From contig JBBHKE010001683.1 of NCBI GenBank assembly GCA_037447655.1, positions 124,001-188,000 on the forward strand: a DNA stretch of 64,000 nucleotides, in the 5' to 3' direction. This DNA comes from Zygnema cylindricum. Lineage: Eukaryota; Streptophyta; Zygnematophyceae; Zygnematales; Zygnemataceae. Each line of letters starts with the position of its first letter. Position 1 is the first letter of the stretch. Positions 22,182-34,308 of the stretch are shown one piece after another. A program made the translations under genes and the position numbers. The notes under the pieces were generated by a model that was given only the letters and a program-made list of their open reading frames with translations, was not told the origin of the DNA and ran no database searches.

Positions 22182-25100
22182 ATGGCTGCCATTAAGCCAG
22201 TGCACGTTTTTAGCGTAGCTTTCGCTCTTTTTGTCGCGTTCTGCCACGTGGAAGCACAGCCAGGAACGTGTGTAGGGCCCAGCACCAAGCTCCTCAAGCT
22301 CGGCACGTGGGTCACCTTCTTAAAGCCCCTAGAAGCCCCATTTTCCATGGAAATTTAAGTGAAAACTCGCATTTTAATTGAATTATCTTTGTCTTTTCAC
22401 CTTTTCACCATCCTTCTTTCTTTTAACACTTTTTTTTTGGTCGGTGCAGCAAGACTGTGAAATGGGGTTTCTACGACTTGACGACGCCGTTCGTGGCACA
22501 CGTGCGAAGCGGAGACCTTATTACTGTGGAAGTGGCCACACATACGGCCGGTAACGACTACAATAAAATGATCAAGGTAAAAAAAATCAACTTGTTCATT
22601 TAAAACAACACAGTTTTATAACAAATTTTTAGATCTAACAATGTTTAGAGCCATTGTTTGAGCTTGTTGAGTTTGTGGGTTTTTTAAAATCTTCAACCAT
22701 CTCAGTTTCCAAAGCATGATTTGTCGTTCTCTTAATGCTGTGGGTCCTTGTATCTAAAAAATTTCCCCGTGACAAATCGTGACGACAGGGAGATCCAGCC
22801 ATGGAGGCCATTTACAAGTGGTCGGCGGGACAAACTGCTCTGACAAAAGCCGTACCGCGACCTCCAGGAGCAGGGTCACACATTGTCACAGGACCAATCA
22901 ACGTCTGTGGAGCTATGCCGGGTGACGTCATTCAGGTCTGTTTTTTTTTGTGGGAAGGCTGAAATTGAGTCGGAATTTGTTCGTTGGTACATTTTGTTTG
23001 GATTTTATGACGCGTATTTTTGATGTTTTTAGTATGGGTGTTTGAAGGGGGAGGGTGGAAGGAGGGAGTGATGGGGAAATTGGAACTTTTTTTTTTTGTG
23101 TATAGGTGGAAATTAAGAAAATGTCACCTCGAAAAAATCCGGTGAACAAGAAGACGTACGGATCTAACGTATTGACGAATTTTGGGTGAGTTTTTACCGA
23201 ATTTGAAGGAATGTTTTTATGCAGTTGTCCTGTCTTGCTTTAGTACGATTTGATGGGATATTTTTTTATGCTTTTGCCATAATATTTTTGTCTTACTCCA
23301 TTTTTGTCTGTAAGGAAGCTGGCATGTTTTCCTCATGTCAAGATATTGTATGATTACCATTTTTTTTTTTTTTTTTCTCACAGTGAGATGTATGTTGGAG
23401 TAAAAGCTACTTCTTTTCTCCGAAGCTTCCTTTTCCTTGCCTGGTCTGGGAGAAACAAATTGTGTTTAATTTGATAGGGGGAGGGGGAGAGGGAGAGGGA
23501 GAGGAAGAGGGAGACAATCTCACTGCGTGAATAAAATCCACATCGAATAAGAGACTGACCCTTTTTTTTGTTATTGTAAAGTCAACTCGAGAATAATATA
23601 TTAACCCTATGGCATGTCCTGACGTGTGGTCTCTACATGATTTTTTTTTTTTTAAGCTGTTCTCTTCCCTGCTCTCCTCTCCAGGTTCCACTACACGAAG
23701 GGCGGGAAACGTGACGGCAGCAACTTCACGGGCGACGCCTCCACCGTCACCATCTACGAGATAGCGTACGACCGCGCGCTCAAGGGCTACTACGGCCTCC
23801 CGGTGTACCAGGTACTGCGCGATTTTCCGTACAGCGACGACGAACAGACGTACAACACGTGTAAAAGCGTCCGAACAATATCTTTTTGTTTTACTCGGGA
23901 CGGGTCAACCATCATAACATGATTTAGTGGAAACACTTTTGACGACCAGTATAGGCGAAGTGGTTTTAAGCAATGTACGCAATGTAAGCAATGTTATTAT
24001 CACTTGTCGCGTTCCGATTGGCGGTCTACAATCAACAATCGACAATCGGACATTTGTGCACGGAGAAAAGATTTTCTAAAGTGGCGAAGAAAACGTCAAA
24101 ATAGCTTCTGGTAACACCAATTACCGACATTTCTAAAACATTAAGACCATAAGTTGTCTACAAGTCCACACCATTGGTCCATGTTCTACCGATATTTGGG
24201 TCCGCGTTCTACTGTTTTTGAAGCGTAAATCTTACGCGTATTCGTTTTTGTCGGTGCAGTACAAGCAGCCTTCGCTGCTAGACCCCTCTGGTTCCGGCGT
24301 TGCGACCACCAAAACGACGGCTCCCATTGGCTACATTACGCCGCACGCTACTGATGTCGGTGCCACCGGACTTCCCGTGACGTATCCAAAGGGTTTTCAG
24401 TTCGCGCTGGCCAGTGGTGTGACGGAGATTACCTACACGAATGCGAGCCTCGCGTATCAAATTCCCCTCCGACCTCATCTGGGAATTATGGGTGCGTACG
24501 GCAGACATTCCTCTAGCCGCACGTTTTCATGCATTTTTATTTCGTATGTTATTTTTTCATAGTGAAGTGAACCCTGGTTTCGGATTTTCGAAACTCGCGG
24601 TTTTGTCTTTACATGTTCTGTCTCAACTATGATGTACTTCCAAGCAACTCTAACGAAGCTTTGTACTTTTCCCATTTCCAGCCGTGATGCCCGCTGACGG
24701 CCAGAATTTTCTTGTCGGCGCTCCTGCCGGCACCCTTGGTGCCAGCACAGTGTCGCCTAGTGTGTACGACAACCGGACCTTCCCATTTCGCGCTTTCTCA
24801 TGGCTAATTTTCGATAACTATTAACCATCTGATTTCGGGAAAAAATCGTATTTATGTATTTAAAATAAAACCAGTTCCTTGCTTCCATTTCTTACTTCGT
24901 CTGTCGCTTTTCAACTCGTCTGATCCATTGACCGCGGCTGTATCGGCAGGTTCGGCGGCAATATCGACAACTGGCGAATCAGCACCGGAAGCACCATGTA
25001 TTATCGCGCGGAGCTTCCGGGCGGTCGACTTGTCGTATCCGACACGCATGCAGGTATGACATGACTTAAAAAATGTGAACATGTAGAAAACCGCAAACCA

Positions 25101-27211
25101 TATGCAAATCCTGAGCGACGTGGTTACGACTCACGAGGTTTGTGAACTCCTGGCATGAAACAGATGTTATTTCGTTGATGTCCAATTCGTACGGATTTCA
25201 ACTTTTTTACGAAAATTACGTAGTATTCGTCGATTTCATACTTTTCGTATAATTCGTGTAGATTTTGCTGTACGGGCATGTACGAGTATACCCTACAAAC
25301 CCTAAAAAAATAACCAAAATATGAGAAAACTACGGAAAATACGGACACCGTATGCACACTTATGACAAGTTTGAGGGTAGTTATATTGAAATATACGGAA
25401 TGTACCAAAATGTACCCTAAAAACCTCAAGAACCCCCCTTAAATAACCCTAAATGTACGGACATGTACGGAAATGTAAATAAGTGTATCAAAATGTACGG
25501 GTACAAAATAAGGTACGCATTTAATTGACTTTTCAACATCGTTTGATGCGTACCGTACGTAGTATTCGTTAGTTTATACCGTGCGTAATTTGCGCACGGG
25601 ACATCTAATGTGTTATTTCCAGTAGTACGGGCAGAAACAAAATGCTCTATCATGAATATCACACTATATATTTCGACATGTACGGTCAGGACTTTTGTTA
25701 GAATCAAGACTGTACGTTGTTTTAAATAACCTTATGACACCACTTTTGTCAACGCTGCTTTTATGAGTTTTTTTGTCGGCGAGTGCCACCAAGCCTGGCA
25801 ACATTGTTGAAATTTGAATCCACTTAAAGCCTTTCCTAAAGACAGGTGCTTACCAGTTCATCCAGTCCATCCTGGTAGTTTCACTGCATTTAGAAAAAGT
25901 AATAAATAAATAGTGTGTTATAATTGTCCTCTGCCTCCATGGGCAGAATAAGTATTGAACTGAAAAGCTAACAATTTAATTGTTTCCACTTGGCAGCCCA
26001 AGGTGACAGCGAGCTCTCGGGAACTGCCATCGAGACCTCCTTCACTGTGGTCCTTAGGATCAGACTTCTCTCACAGGTGGGAGCATGCTTTACACACATA
26101 CATCACTTCTGAAGAGTTCTATGGCAGCGGACATCATCTAACACGTGGCCCTTTCCTGTTGGTTTGTATGTTTTCTCTGATGGCAGGCTCGCCTCCCAGA
26201 CACTGTAAAGATGCTCAATTTCCCTCTTGGCGAGACTAAGACGGTGAGCCCACACATCCTGTAACTGCCCTTGTTTTCTCTCTTTTTCAAGGTCGCTACA
26301 TTTTAATTGGCAGTCTTCCCGGAACTCCGCTGAAGAGAAAACTCATTCCCTCTGGCAGGAATACATGATACACGGCTTCGCTTACAGTGACTACCTGAGT
26401 GAGCTGGGGTCGCCCATCACTATTGGCACAGCTGGAGGAAGTCTGGACATGGCTTTCAAAGGCGCATACGACAAGACCCGCAACTTCCTCATCGACGCAT
26501 TTCATCTCCAAGAAGAGGAGGCCATTGGCGTAATGAGCACCTCAGTTGACTTCATCGTCACACAGGTGACTGGAACATTGTTGTTCTATCGAGTTGTGTA
26601 AAGATAACAACAAGCATAAGTGGGAGACACAGCAATGCATTATGATGCATCACATGCATTGGCATCATGTGACTGTGCAGGACATAACTTCTTATTGCAC
26701 CTCAAGTCAAAAAGGGATGCATGATATAGCATCATGCAACATCATACTGCATAACATTGCTAGGGCAGATCATTGCATAATGCATAAAAACTCAAATCAT
26801 TTACTAATGTGGTAGGATTTTATATGTTATGGCAAAACGTTAGACATCTTCCTATATGCATCCATTGTGAAACTTTTTCTCGTGCAATGTTGCAATGTAT
26901 AATTGCTAAACGATTTGTTATTTCACATCAACTTGTCCAATTAGACACAACCAAGACTGATACACGACTAAATATTCTAACGCTTAGTAAGGTGTTGTCT
27001 TTGCCAGGTGGTTGACAACAATTGGGGAGTACATGGGCTGGTAAAGAAAGTAGCTTTCCGACGCCGCACTCTAGGTCGACGTCTATTGGAGCATTTGGAA
27101 GCAGGCAATCTCGTGGAGCACATCACAGTACGACACATAGGCGAGAAGAAGCGAAAGCGAAGAGAACAAATGATGAAAAAGATTTTCGGGATCGGTGGCC
27201 ATCAGGAGTAG
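22182..27211 (+). CDS. Acetamidase/formamidase-family protein, probably secreted, 12 exons
   Basis: Proposed exons are 22182-22306, 22450-22576, 22789-22935, 23106-23185, 23685-23811, 24260-24491, 24682-24763, 24950-25053, 25997-26076, 26187-26243, 26359-26565 and 27008-27211. All introns are GT-AG, and phases join to one frame of 523 residues. The family hydrolyses small amides such as formamide to acid plus ammonia. Diagnostic stretches in order are VKWGFYDL, HIVTGPINVCGAMPGD, FGGNIDNW, SDTHAAQGDSELSGTAIE, EYMIHGFAYSDYL and VTQVVDNNWGVHG. The N-terminus (hydrophobic VFSVAFALFVAF, then VEA|Q) looks like a signal peptide, so the product may be extracellular or vacuolar; Arabidopsis relatives, as I recall, lack this. 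The C-terminal ~45 residues are an unusual basic tail (EKKRKRREQMMKK). The intron after exon 8 is the longest (943 bp). Confidence 0.85.
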
Positions 27212-27362
27212 GTTAGGAGTAAGGTTAGACATAAGGCAGAAACCTAGAATAAGATTTTGCCAAAAAAATGTCTTGGGGAAAGAAATTGATAAAAAACTAC
27301 TTTGGGAATAAGTTATTTGCCTCAACTTTCGCCTCAAGGTTATAATTCTTGTAGCTGAGGTC

Positions 27363-27368
27363 AATAAA
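27363..27368 (+). terminator. Possible polyadenylation signal of the amidase gene
   Basis: AATAAA lies 152 bases after the stop codon in an AT-rich stretch, a plausible distance for a plant 3' untranslated region. Plant signals are loose, so this is tentative. Confidence 0.35.
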
Positions 27369-27853
27369 TGTGGCACTTCTTTTGATAGAGGAGAACAATG
27401 TGGAAGAGAATATTGTTGTTTCACCTTCAAAAAGGTCGTCCCAAGTTGAATGAATGATGACAACTCAAAAATAGGAATACCAAAGATTGTTATGAGTGCT
27501 CGTTTTCTACCTATGATTTGACTTAAGAGATAACATAACGTTTGTATTTTGGTGCATTAGGAGGCTATGCCAAAAGGATATGCGTCGCATGTAGTTGCCC
27601 ATGACTGGTCTTGGTATATTTCGGTGTCAATCGTGATAAATATTGGTTTGTATATCCATATTCTCTTGTTCTATTCTGAAAGTGGTTGCATGATTAGGCT
27701 GTTTTTTTTTATTTTTACAACATCTTTCCTTTGTCCAAAGGTTGAGCAAGAGTGAGTAGGTTGACTCTACCGACTTAGATGTGTACCATATACTATTAGC
27801 TTCATATGATTCATTTGTTACGAAGGACATTTACATATTATTTAAAGAGGCAT
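27369..27853. other. Intergenic, no supported feature
   Basis: AT-rich; short frames on both strands without signatures. Confidence 0.4.
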
Positions 27854-27861
27854 TGAAATGC

Positions 27862-28630
27862 TAGTGTTGTGTATCGGTTAAAAAATTATCGCGATAACAC
27901 CGATACCAATAGTTATCGGTTATCGAACGGTCAGAGACCAACTAATTCCATATCGGTGATAACTTTTAGAAAATATAGTATGCATACAATAGTACTATAT
28001 AACATAGTGTATTATATTATTTACTTTATATATCATGGTATGCCGTATAATGTATCTGTTCCGTATCTGTAGTAACCTACTAAAAATAGTTGTCTGTTGA
28101 ACTAAGGCAGCCATGGATCAACCTCTCTCTCTTTCCTTCAGTGACTACAGCAAGTATGGGGGCTAGAGAGCGGAGGTGGAGGCAGGCTGTCCGTCCCTTT
28201 TTTTCTTTTTATAAAAACATATTTAAACCTAGAAAATACTCTAGAAATCTATAAATTTCAACATACTGCAGCCTACTGCCACCATCTTTTGACTATTCTG
28301 GGGCACTTATTTGAGGAAATATTAGTTTTTTATAAAATAGTAAAAAAATATACATGCTCATTGTGATTTTTTACCGAAATCGGGGCGAAGGCGTCCGGGG
28401 AATAACACGTACAGTTGAGTGTACTGGCCGTACATTTATCTGTACAAACTGTACAGATATCGCCGATAGTTATCGATATCGGTGTTATCGCCGATAAAAA
28501 ACTGATAAATATTGGTTATTTATCGGCGATAACACCGATAACGATATATCGAACCAATATATCGATTACCGGCTACCAAAAAAAAAGCCCATATCGGTTA
28601 TCGGCAAATCCTTACCGATACACAACACTA
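27862..28630. mobile_element. hAT-like non-autonomous element, TAGTGTTG ends (copy 1)
   Basis: The left end TAGTGTTGTGTATCGG and the right end with its complement are flanked by 8-mers TGAAATGC (27854-27861) and TCAAATGC (28631-28638), 7 of 8 matching. The interior is dominated by permuted CGATAA/TATCGG motifs, in places forming local inverted repeats, and has an LTR fragment at 28066-28262. A relative sits at 30899-31722. Confidence 0.75.
28066..28262 (-). repeat. D-type LTR 5' fragment inside a hAT-like element
   Basis: On the minus strand from 28262 it reads TGTTGAAATTTATAG, then the TATTTTCTAGG and GCCATGGCTGCCTTAG blocks of the D1 LTR, ending near GTTACT. Only about 197 bases of the LTR are present. 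Either it was captured by the element or it is a solo LTR remnant. Confidence 0.7.
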
Positions 28631-28638
28631 TCAAATGC

Positions 28639-30652
28639 ACATCATCAGATTCTGTATTGAAACCCCTGATGAATTCACATCTTGATTATTGCGGAGTGTA
28701 ATCCATTAAAATAGAAAAGAGAAATTATTTGCATTAATTTGAATGAGAAAACCATCAAAATATAAAATATGATTGAATGGTAACCACTTTGATGACCATT
28801 GTGGGCTAGGGATGAACAATCTTAATAACTACAAACATGACAAAAGGTAAAAAACATGAAAAACTTGCCACAGTTGGAAAGAGTGTAAATGAAGAGAAAT
28901 GTAATTAAGGAAAAACCAGCGCAAAACCCAATAAGTGGGGCAAGATCCCCAACAAGAATACCAAAAACACAATCGCACACACAATGACAAACAAAATCAT
29001 GAGCATAGGCACACACATGTTCACAGCCCCATCAAACTCTTTATTTTCCAATTACGCCCACATCACCCCCGCCCGTCGCAAAGAAATGCCTCAAGCTATA
29101 CCACTAATCCTTCATAATGACTATTTTTAGACCTCTCTCTTTGCACAACCATCCAAGTAGGAATCTTCTATGTCACGTCCGTTTCCCAGTCATCCTCTCT
29201 ATTTTTGAGCCCGTGTGAGTTTCAACAATCAGTTTTAGTCCACATAAGATGCCTTGCCCACGGTATGGCAAGCTCTCTATTGTTGTTACGAATTTGATGA
29301 GACATCTGAAAGCATGTCAACAAGCCCAAATGGGTACTCCAATGTTTGATGTTGGAAGCTCTATCCCCAACCGATTAGCGACTCAGAATAAACCTTGACG
29401 CTTATTTGGTTAAGATCTCGACCCTCTCTTCCCCAATTAAATAATCTTCCCCCTATCACCTTTGAAAACTAGTCCGGACGAATTCTTGATTTTGCTAGGA
29501 TTCATTCTCGCCCTCTCAACATCGGGCCCTCTTACCACGCTCTCAGGCCAGATTGCCATGTGATGTCCATCTCAGTCGTTCTAGAGGATTTCGTTGCTTG
29601 AGCTCTTCAACCATTCACCCGATCTCCTTCTTTGAAAGCAAATGTTGAAGATTTGCATTCTGCATACTCTACGACCCTCGAGAGACATTCTTCCTCTGAG
29701 GGTTTGATTCGATCCTTGTTGCTCCTTATAAAAGAGCCTTTTATGTGCAATGTTTCTTTCCAAAGCCCCGTCTTAATGATGATCCTCTAATTAAAGTGGC
29801 TTCTAATATGGCTCGAGGATGTGTTCGCCATAATATTGTAACTCTTTTGTTTGTCGCACGTCTCGCTGCGTTTCATGAGCATGCAAGAGGAATCTGTCTT
29901 ATAAATGTAGGGGGAACCTTGTACGGTTTTGGTGTCTTTTACTATGTGCTTGCGACTCGCAAGAGCATTAAATGACCGTTTCTCACCAGTTTGGTGTCCC
30001 TATAACGCAAAGCTTTCTTACACCTAGTAATGGGTTAGTTGGTCCTTGTGGAGGATGCAGCGACGCTAGCCATACTATTCATTGCAATACTGCAATTTGA
30101 TAACTCATTAATGTATCATCACCCATAAATCAAATACTTCTTTTTATTTTTATATTTTTTTTTAGGCTACATGCGTAATCTACAACATCTTTCAGTTGTT
30201 TATTCCCTTAAATTGCATATGTCACACATATACACTGACCCCTCAAGATAAATATATTTTTTTCTGGTCATTTCGAAGAGATCAAATTTTATAAGATTGG
30301 TCGATATGTGAAGCTATCTATGTACGTAGCTCCTGTCCACAAGGTTTACCATCCGACCTCCCCCTCCTTAACGATTTCTAAGTTGCCTTTCAATTGTGAG
30401 GCAATTAAAGAGTTAAATTTCCCAATTAAAACCTCACCTCCATACATCAAATAGTTGCCAATGCGTTGGTGAAAGACCTTTTGCATTTTCAAGACTTTTC
30501 TAAGCTTTCATACTTAAGTGGACTTTGCGATCCTCACACGTTATGTTGTTTATCGCTCTCTCTTTCTACTACACATTTTCACGCACTCATAATCAGTTTT
30601 ACCTTCTCGTTCAAGGTATGACGATCCTCTTTTCCCCGATGCACCACCTAGT
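28639..30652. other. Intergenic, unassigned
   Basis: It holds several open frames without convincing domains (for example 29745-29975 plus). A zinc-finger-like 49-codon frame is listed separately. The composition and scattered short frames suggest an old transposon, but no ends were found. Confidence 0.35.
29249..29398 (+). pseudogene. 49-codon frame with a degenerate zinc-finger-like motif
   Basis: MPCPRYGKLSIVVTNLMRH is followed by LKACQQ. The pattern resembles a single C2HC/C2H2 finger with its second cysteine changed to tyrosine. It is too short to classify and may be a transposon relic or chance. Confidence 0.2.
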
Positions 30653-32564
30653 TGTAGAAATAAAATGGTTCTTTTAGTATTTTCTAGGTCTGAAATGCAA
30701 AAAAGAAGCAGATAAAATGCAAGAAAGAAGCAAAAAAGAAGCAGAAGCAGTCTGCCTCTAACTCCTCTCTTCAACTCCCACACTTGTCGCAGTCACTGAA
30801 GGTGAGAGAGGGAGCTAGAGCCATGGCTACCTATGCTGTCCAGAGATAGAGAGACGGGCAATAGTTTTTTGGTAGGTTTACCGAAAGTTACCTGATGGTA
30901 GTATTGGGTATCGAGGAACCATTGCCGATATTCGATATATATTGAATTTCAGGTACCCGATAATCGATATATCGCTTCGATATATCGAATTTCAAATGAT
31001 CGCGATATATCGCCGATATATCGTATCGTCAATATATCGAAGCTAAAAAAAAATAAAAATCCCACAGGTTTTCAAAGTCTCGTGACTTCGGACAAAGTGA
31101 CTGTAAAATCTTTGCCGGAAAGAAATACGGTTTTTTCATGAAAGTCAGCAGAGTGAAGGAGATCTCTGAGGTACATTGACGAGGTACACTTGTGAAGTAC
31201 ACGTACATCATACGCAAGTACGATTTTCCAGACGAAAAAGGTCGGTTTCCAGATATTCGATGATTTTTGAGATTTGGTAGTCAGCTTACGTGGAACCACT
31301 CATATCAGAACACGTATGTAAAACTTTTTGACAAAAGATACGCGATGTACCCGAGGCCTCTGTAATACATAAATTTTGCTGTCCGTACTATTACAGAGAC
31401 CTCCTCGTGTAACCATACCCCAAATAATTAATTATTAGAATTTCAGAATTAGTACTTTTTTGTCGGTTACATTTTGCGGCGTCTACCTTTAAGTCACGGA
31501 ACGAAAATCACGGCGTACGTGGCGTATTAGACAATTTGACTTTTCCGCTAAAAGAACATATTATATAAAAAAATAAATTTAAAAAATACTATATATCGCG
31601 ATATATATCGCGATGATTTATGTTGGTCTCGGTACGATATATCGAGGATCCAGCTCGATCGATATTCAATATATCGAATATCGAGATTATCGCGAGATGA
31701 ATTTACCCGATACCCAACACTACCTGATGGACCTAAGATTTGATCTTGGTACCTACCATCTCTCAAAGTCAACAGTAGTCGTTATCTTTGTCGTATAGTC
31801 TAAGACCATTGTTGAGGTATATAGGGTTTGATTAACATTTAAAGATGTACACGTAGATAAATTCATTTAACGGCGCGAATGGACTTTTTGGCACATAGAC
31901 AAAGTTAGAGTATAGTACGATTTACGGTCCTTAGCAAAACAAATACTGCACATTTATTGCGACGGCGAAACAAATACCGCGCATTTATTTTTGACGGCAA
32001 AAGATGAATGCCGGTTTTGATCTAACGACCACGATAGGTGCCGAGATCGCGGAATAGGCGTTTTGGCGGTTTTCGGTCACCGCCACGGCAAGTGACACGT
32101 GGCACAACCTCATTGGCTTGCAGTATCTCCGGAGAATATGGGAGCGAATCCGGATATGACAAGCGCCGACATTTTGGCCATGCCGTACGATGGCCGTACA
32201 AAAAGTAGTCCAGCACCAATACCTTTCTGTACGACACAGTATTGTGATTGGTGTCATACTCTTGTAGTAGAGGGTTTACAAAGGGATTAAGGACTTAGAA
32301 AATTTGGTAGGTAGCCGCCCCTCACCCAGAGTGCTTCTGTACGAAAGGTAAAATTTGACCCTTCATAACTTACTGCTCATGGGAGCAAATTCATAGATTC
32401 TTTTTGCTATCGACTGAGTCTTGTCTTCACAAGGGTGAAGGTGGTCACAATTTTTGTCTGCCAAAGTGGCAGTTATTCTTGTTGAAGCACAAAGGGTCAG
32501 GGTTATCGTAGGGGCTTCGTGTGAGCTGCCCATTTTGAGGACTCATGGAGGTCTAAGAAGTGTA
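30653..32564 (+). repeat. B1 5' LTR, interrupted by a hAT-like element
   Basis: It starts TGTAGAAATAAAATGG with TATTTTCTAGGTCT soon after. After removing 30899-31722 it is about 1.08 kb and matches the B2 LTR (62802-63651). It contains an ACACGTGGCA G-box-like site and the GTACGATGGCCGTAC block. Its terminal CA has become TA. Confidence 0.8.
30899..31722. mobile_element. hAT-like non-autonomous element, TAGTGTTG-type ends (copy 2)
   Basis: The ends TAGTATTGGGTATCG and CGATACCCAACACTA are flanked by exact 8-bp duplications CCTGATGG (30891-30898, 31723-31730) in the B1 LTR. The interior is rich in CGATATATCG-type motifs. No transposase. Confidence 0.8.
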
Positions 32565-32579
32565 GGTTATGGGCCCACC
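32565..32579 (+). promoter_or_regulatory. B1 primer-binding site, perfect half initiator tRNA-Met match
   Basis: GGTTATGGGCCCACC is fully complementary to GGTGGGCCCATAACC, the anticodon arm of plant initiator tRNA-Met as I recall it. It is the best-preserved copy in the window. Confidence 0.8.
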
Positions 32580-32935
32580 CTCTAGGGTGCCCATCTTTAA
32601 TGGAAATGGCTTCATATACTGGTAGAGTATAATGACAAGAGCTCTATTAGAGAAAAGGTTTTGTGGAAATAGTGAGTGGACGGGTGAGGCGTCCATCCGG
32701 TCTAGGCATCCCTCCAGGATTTGGAGGAAGCATATTCACCAGAGATGCAGATCCTTCTCCAACGGAAGAGATAAAAGAAGGTGAGGTGGTGGACAAAAGA
32801 AAGGAGAAGGAGACGACCACACCAAAAACAACCGGTTCAACATTCATGTCACCTATTCGAGGAATTAGGAGAATGATATTGATACCTGGGACTATAAAAA
32901 TATGGCGGTAAAGCTTTTCATCCAGCCCCATCTTA
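32570..32935 (+). pseudogene. gag: B1 gag, N-terminal part
   Basis: Begins MGPPSRVPIFNGNGF in the primer site region, as in A1, C1 and D1, and continues to about the WDYKNMAVK block (32890-32935). Frame breaks occur near 32625. It stops at the inversion breakpoint and continues on the minus strand from 34849. Confidence 0.7.
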
Positions 32936-32968
32936 CTTCCTACCTTCCCCTTCCTAAGCAACGGCTAC

Positions 32969-34148
32969 TGTTGATATTTGTGTATTTTCTAGGTCTGTGA
33001 ATAGGATAGAAAAAGGCAGAGGCAGTTTGCCTCTAACTCCCCTCTCCAAGCCCCCACACTTGTTGTAGTCACTAAAGGCTGGATAGGGAGCTAGAGCCAT
33101 GGCTGCCTAAGCTCTCTAGAGAAGACATGGGGTAAATTAGGTAGACTTAACAAAAGTTAGTTGACGGACCCAGGAATTGATCTTAGTCCCTGCCGTCCGT
33201 AAATTTTAACTAGCCATTAGCTCTAGCCGTTAAGTCTAGGACACATGTTACGATATATAGGGTTTGATAAATATATAAATCGTTACATGTAGATTTATTC
33301 GTTTAACAGCGAATAGATACTTAGCCCATAGATACAATTTGTTTTAGTACAAAGTACGGTATTGGGATAGAAGGGATATAGCGCATTTGTTTCGATAGCG
33401 AAACAAATACCGCGCGTCGAATTTCAGCGGCTAGGATTATAGCCGGTTTTGATCGGACGGCCGCGATAGGCGCCGCGATCACAGAAAAGGCATTTTTGGC
33501 ATTTTACGGTCTTTCCCACGTCAGATGACACGTAGCGTGATAACATTGGATTACGGGAATTCCAGAGATTACAGGAACTAATCCTGATTTGACACGTGTC
33601 GACTTTTAGGCCGTGTTGTACAATGGTCGTACATAAAGTACACCGGCATCTGTACTTTTCTGTACGACACATTAATTTGATTGGTGTCGTACTTCAGTAG
33701 ATAGAGTTTTAGAGGGGGAATAAGACTTCGAAAATTTTGGGTAGGTAGCTGCCTCTCCCAAAGAGCACTCTGTATAAATGGCAAACTTTGGCCAGCCATA
33801 ACTATCAATTTACTTGACCATTTTCAGTGATTCTTTTTGCTGTGGACTTAGGGGAGTCCACGCTACACAGGGGTGTAGTCGGTCAGAGTTTTTGTCTGCC
33901 AGGGTGGCTGCATTTTGAAGGGAAAGTCAAAGTGGGTGAATGTGTCAAAATCTCATATTCAAACTTTGCATTCTGTGGTGGAACTGAGCACACATAAAGT
34001 GTTATTTCACAGGGGCGAATATAAATTGGGGTTCTGACTGTCAAGGGGTCAGTCATTTGGGTTTATATCAACTTGGAGTCGGCACAATCTAGATTAGCTT
34101 CTTTTGGATCTGCATACTCTGAGGGCCAATGGAGGTCTCAGAGTTTCA
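32969..34148 (+). repeat. Solo A-family LTR (1.18 kb)
   Basis: Full length, TGTTGATATTTG to GAGTTTCA, very like A1 LTRs. It lies inside the inverted part of the C1 5' LTR, whose pieces flank it (32936-32968 and 34149-34308). Flanking 5-mers are GCTAC and TCTAC, 4 of 5 identical, as expected for a solo LTR with its target duplication. Confidence 0.8.
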
Positions 34149-34308
34149 TCTACCTCTCTCTCTCTCCTGAGTCTTTTGTGACTACGACAAGTATGGGGAC
34201 TTGAGAGAGAGAGAGAGAGAGAATAAGTGAAGCTACGTGATTTATTTAACTCTTTTCTTTTCTAATGCAAGACCTAAAAAATACCTAAGAAATCACTAAT
34301 TTCTAGAA

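Noticed and set aside
25130-25700. Regularly recurring GTACGG words in amidase intron 8 as a CRISPR-like array
   Set aside because: No constant repeat length or spacer structure; GTACGG words are common throughout this genome window.
26600-27007. Frames in the last amidase intron as separate small proteins
   Set aside because: They lie between well-supported splice sites; the sequence is only rich in TGCAT motifs.
32571-32592. Hairpin GGGCCCACCCTCTAGGGTGCCC conserved after the LTR in several elements, considered as a packaging or dimerisation signal
   Set aside because: Most of it is explained by the tRNA-derived primer site plus the conserved Gag start GPPSRVP; conservation alone does not require an RNA structure.
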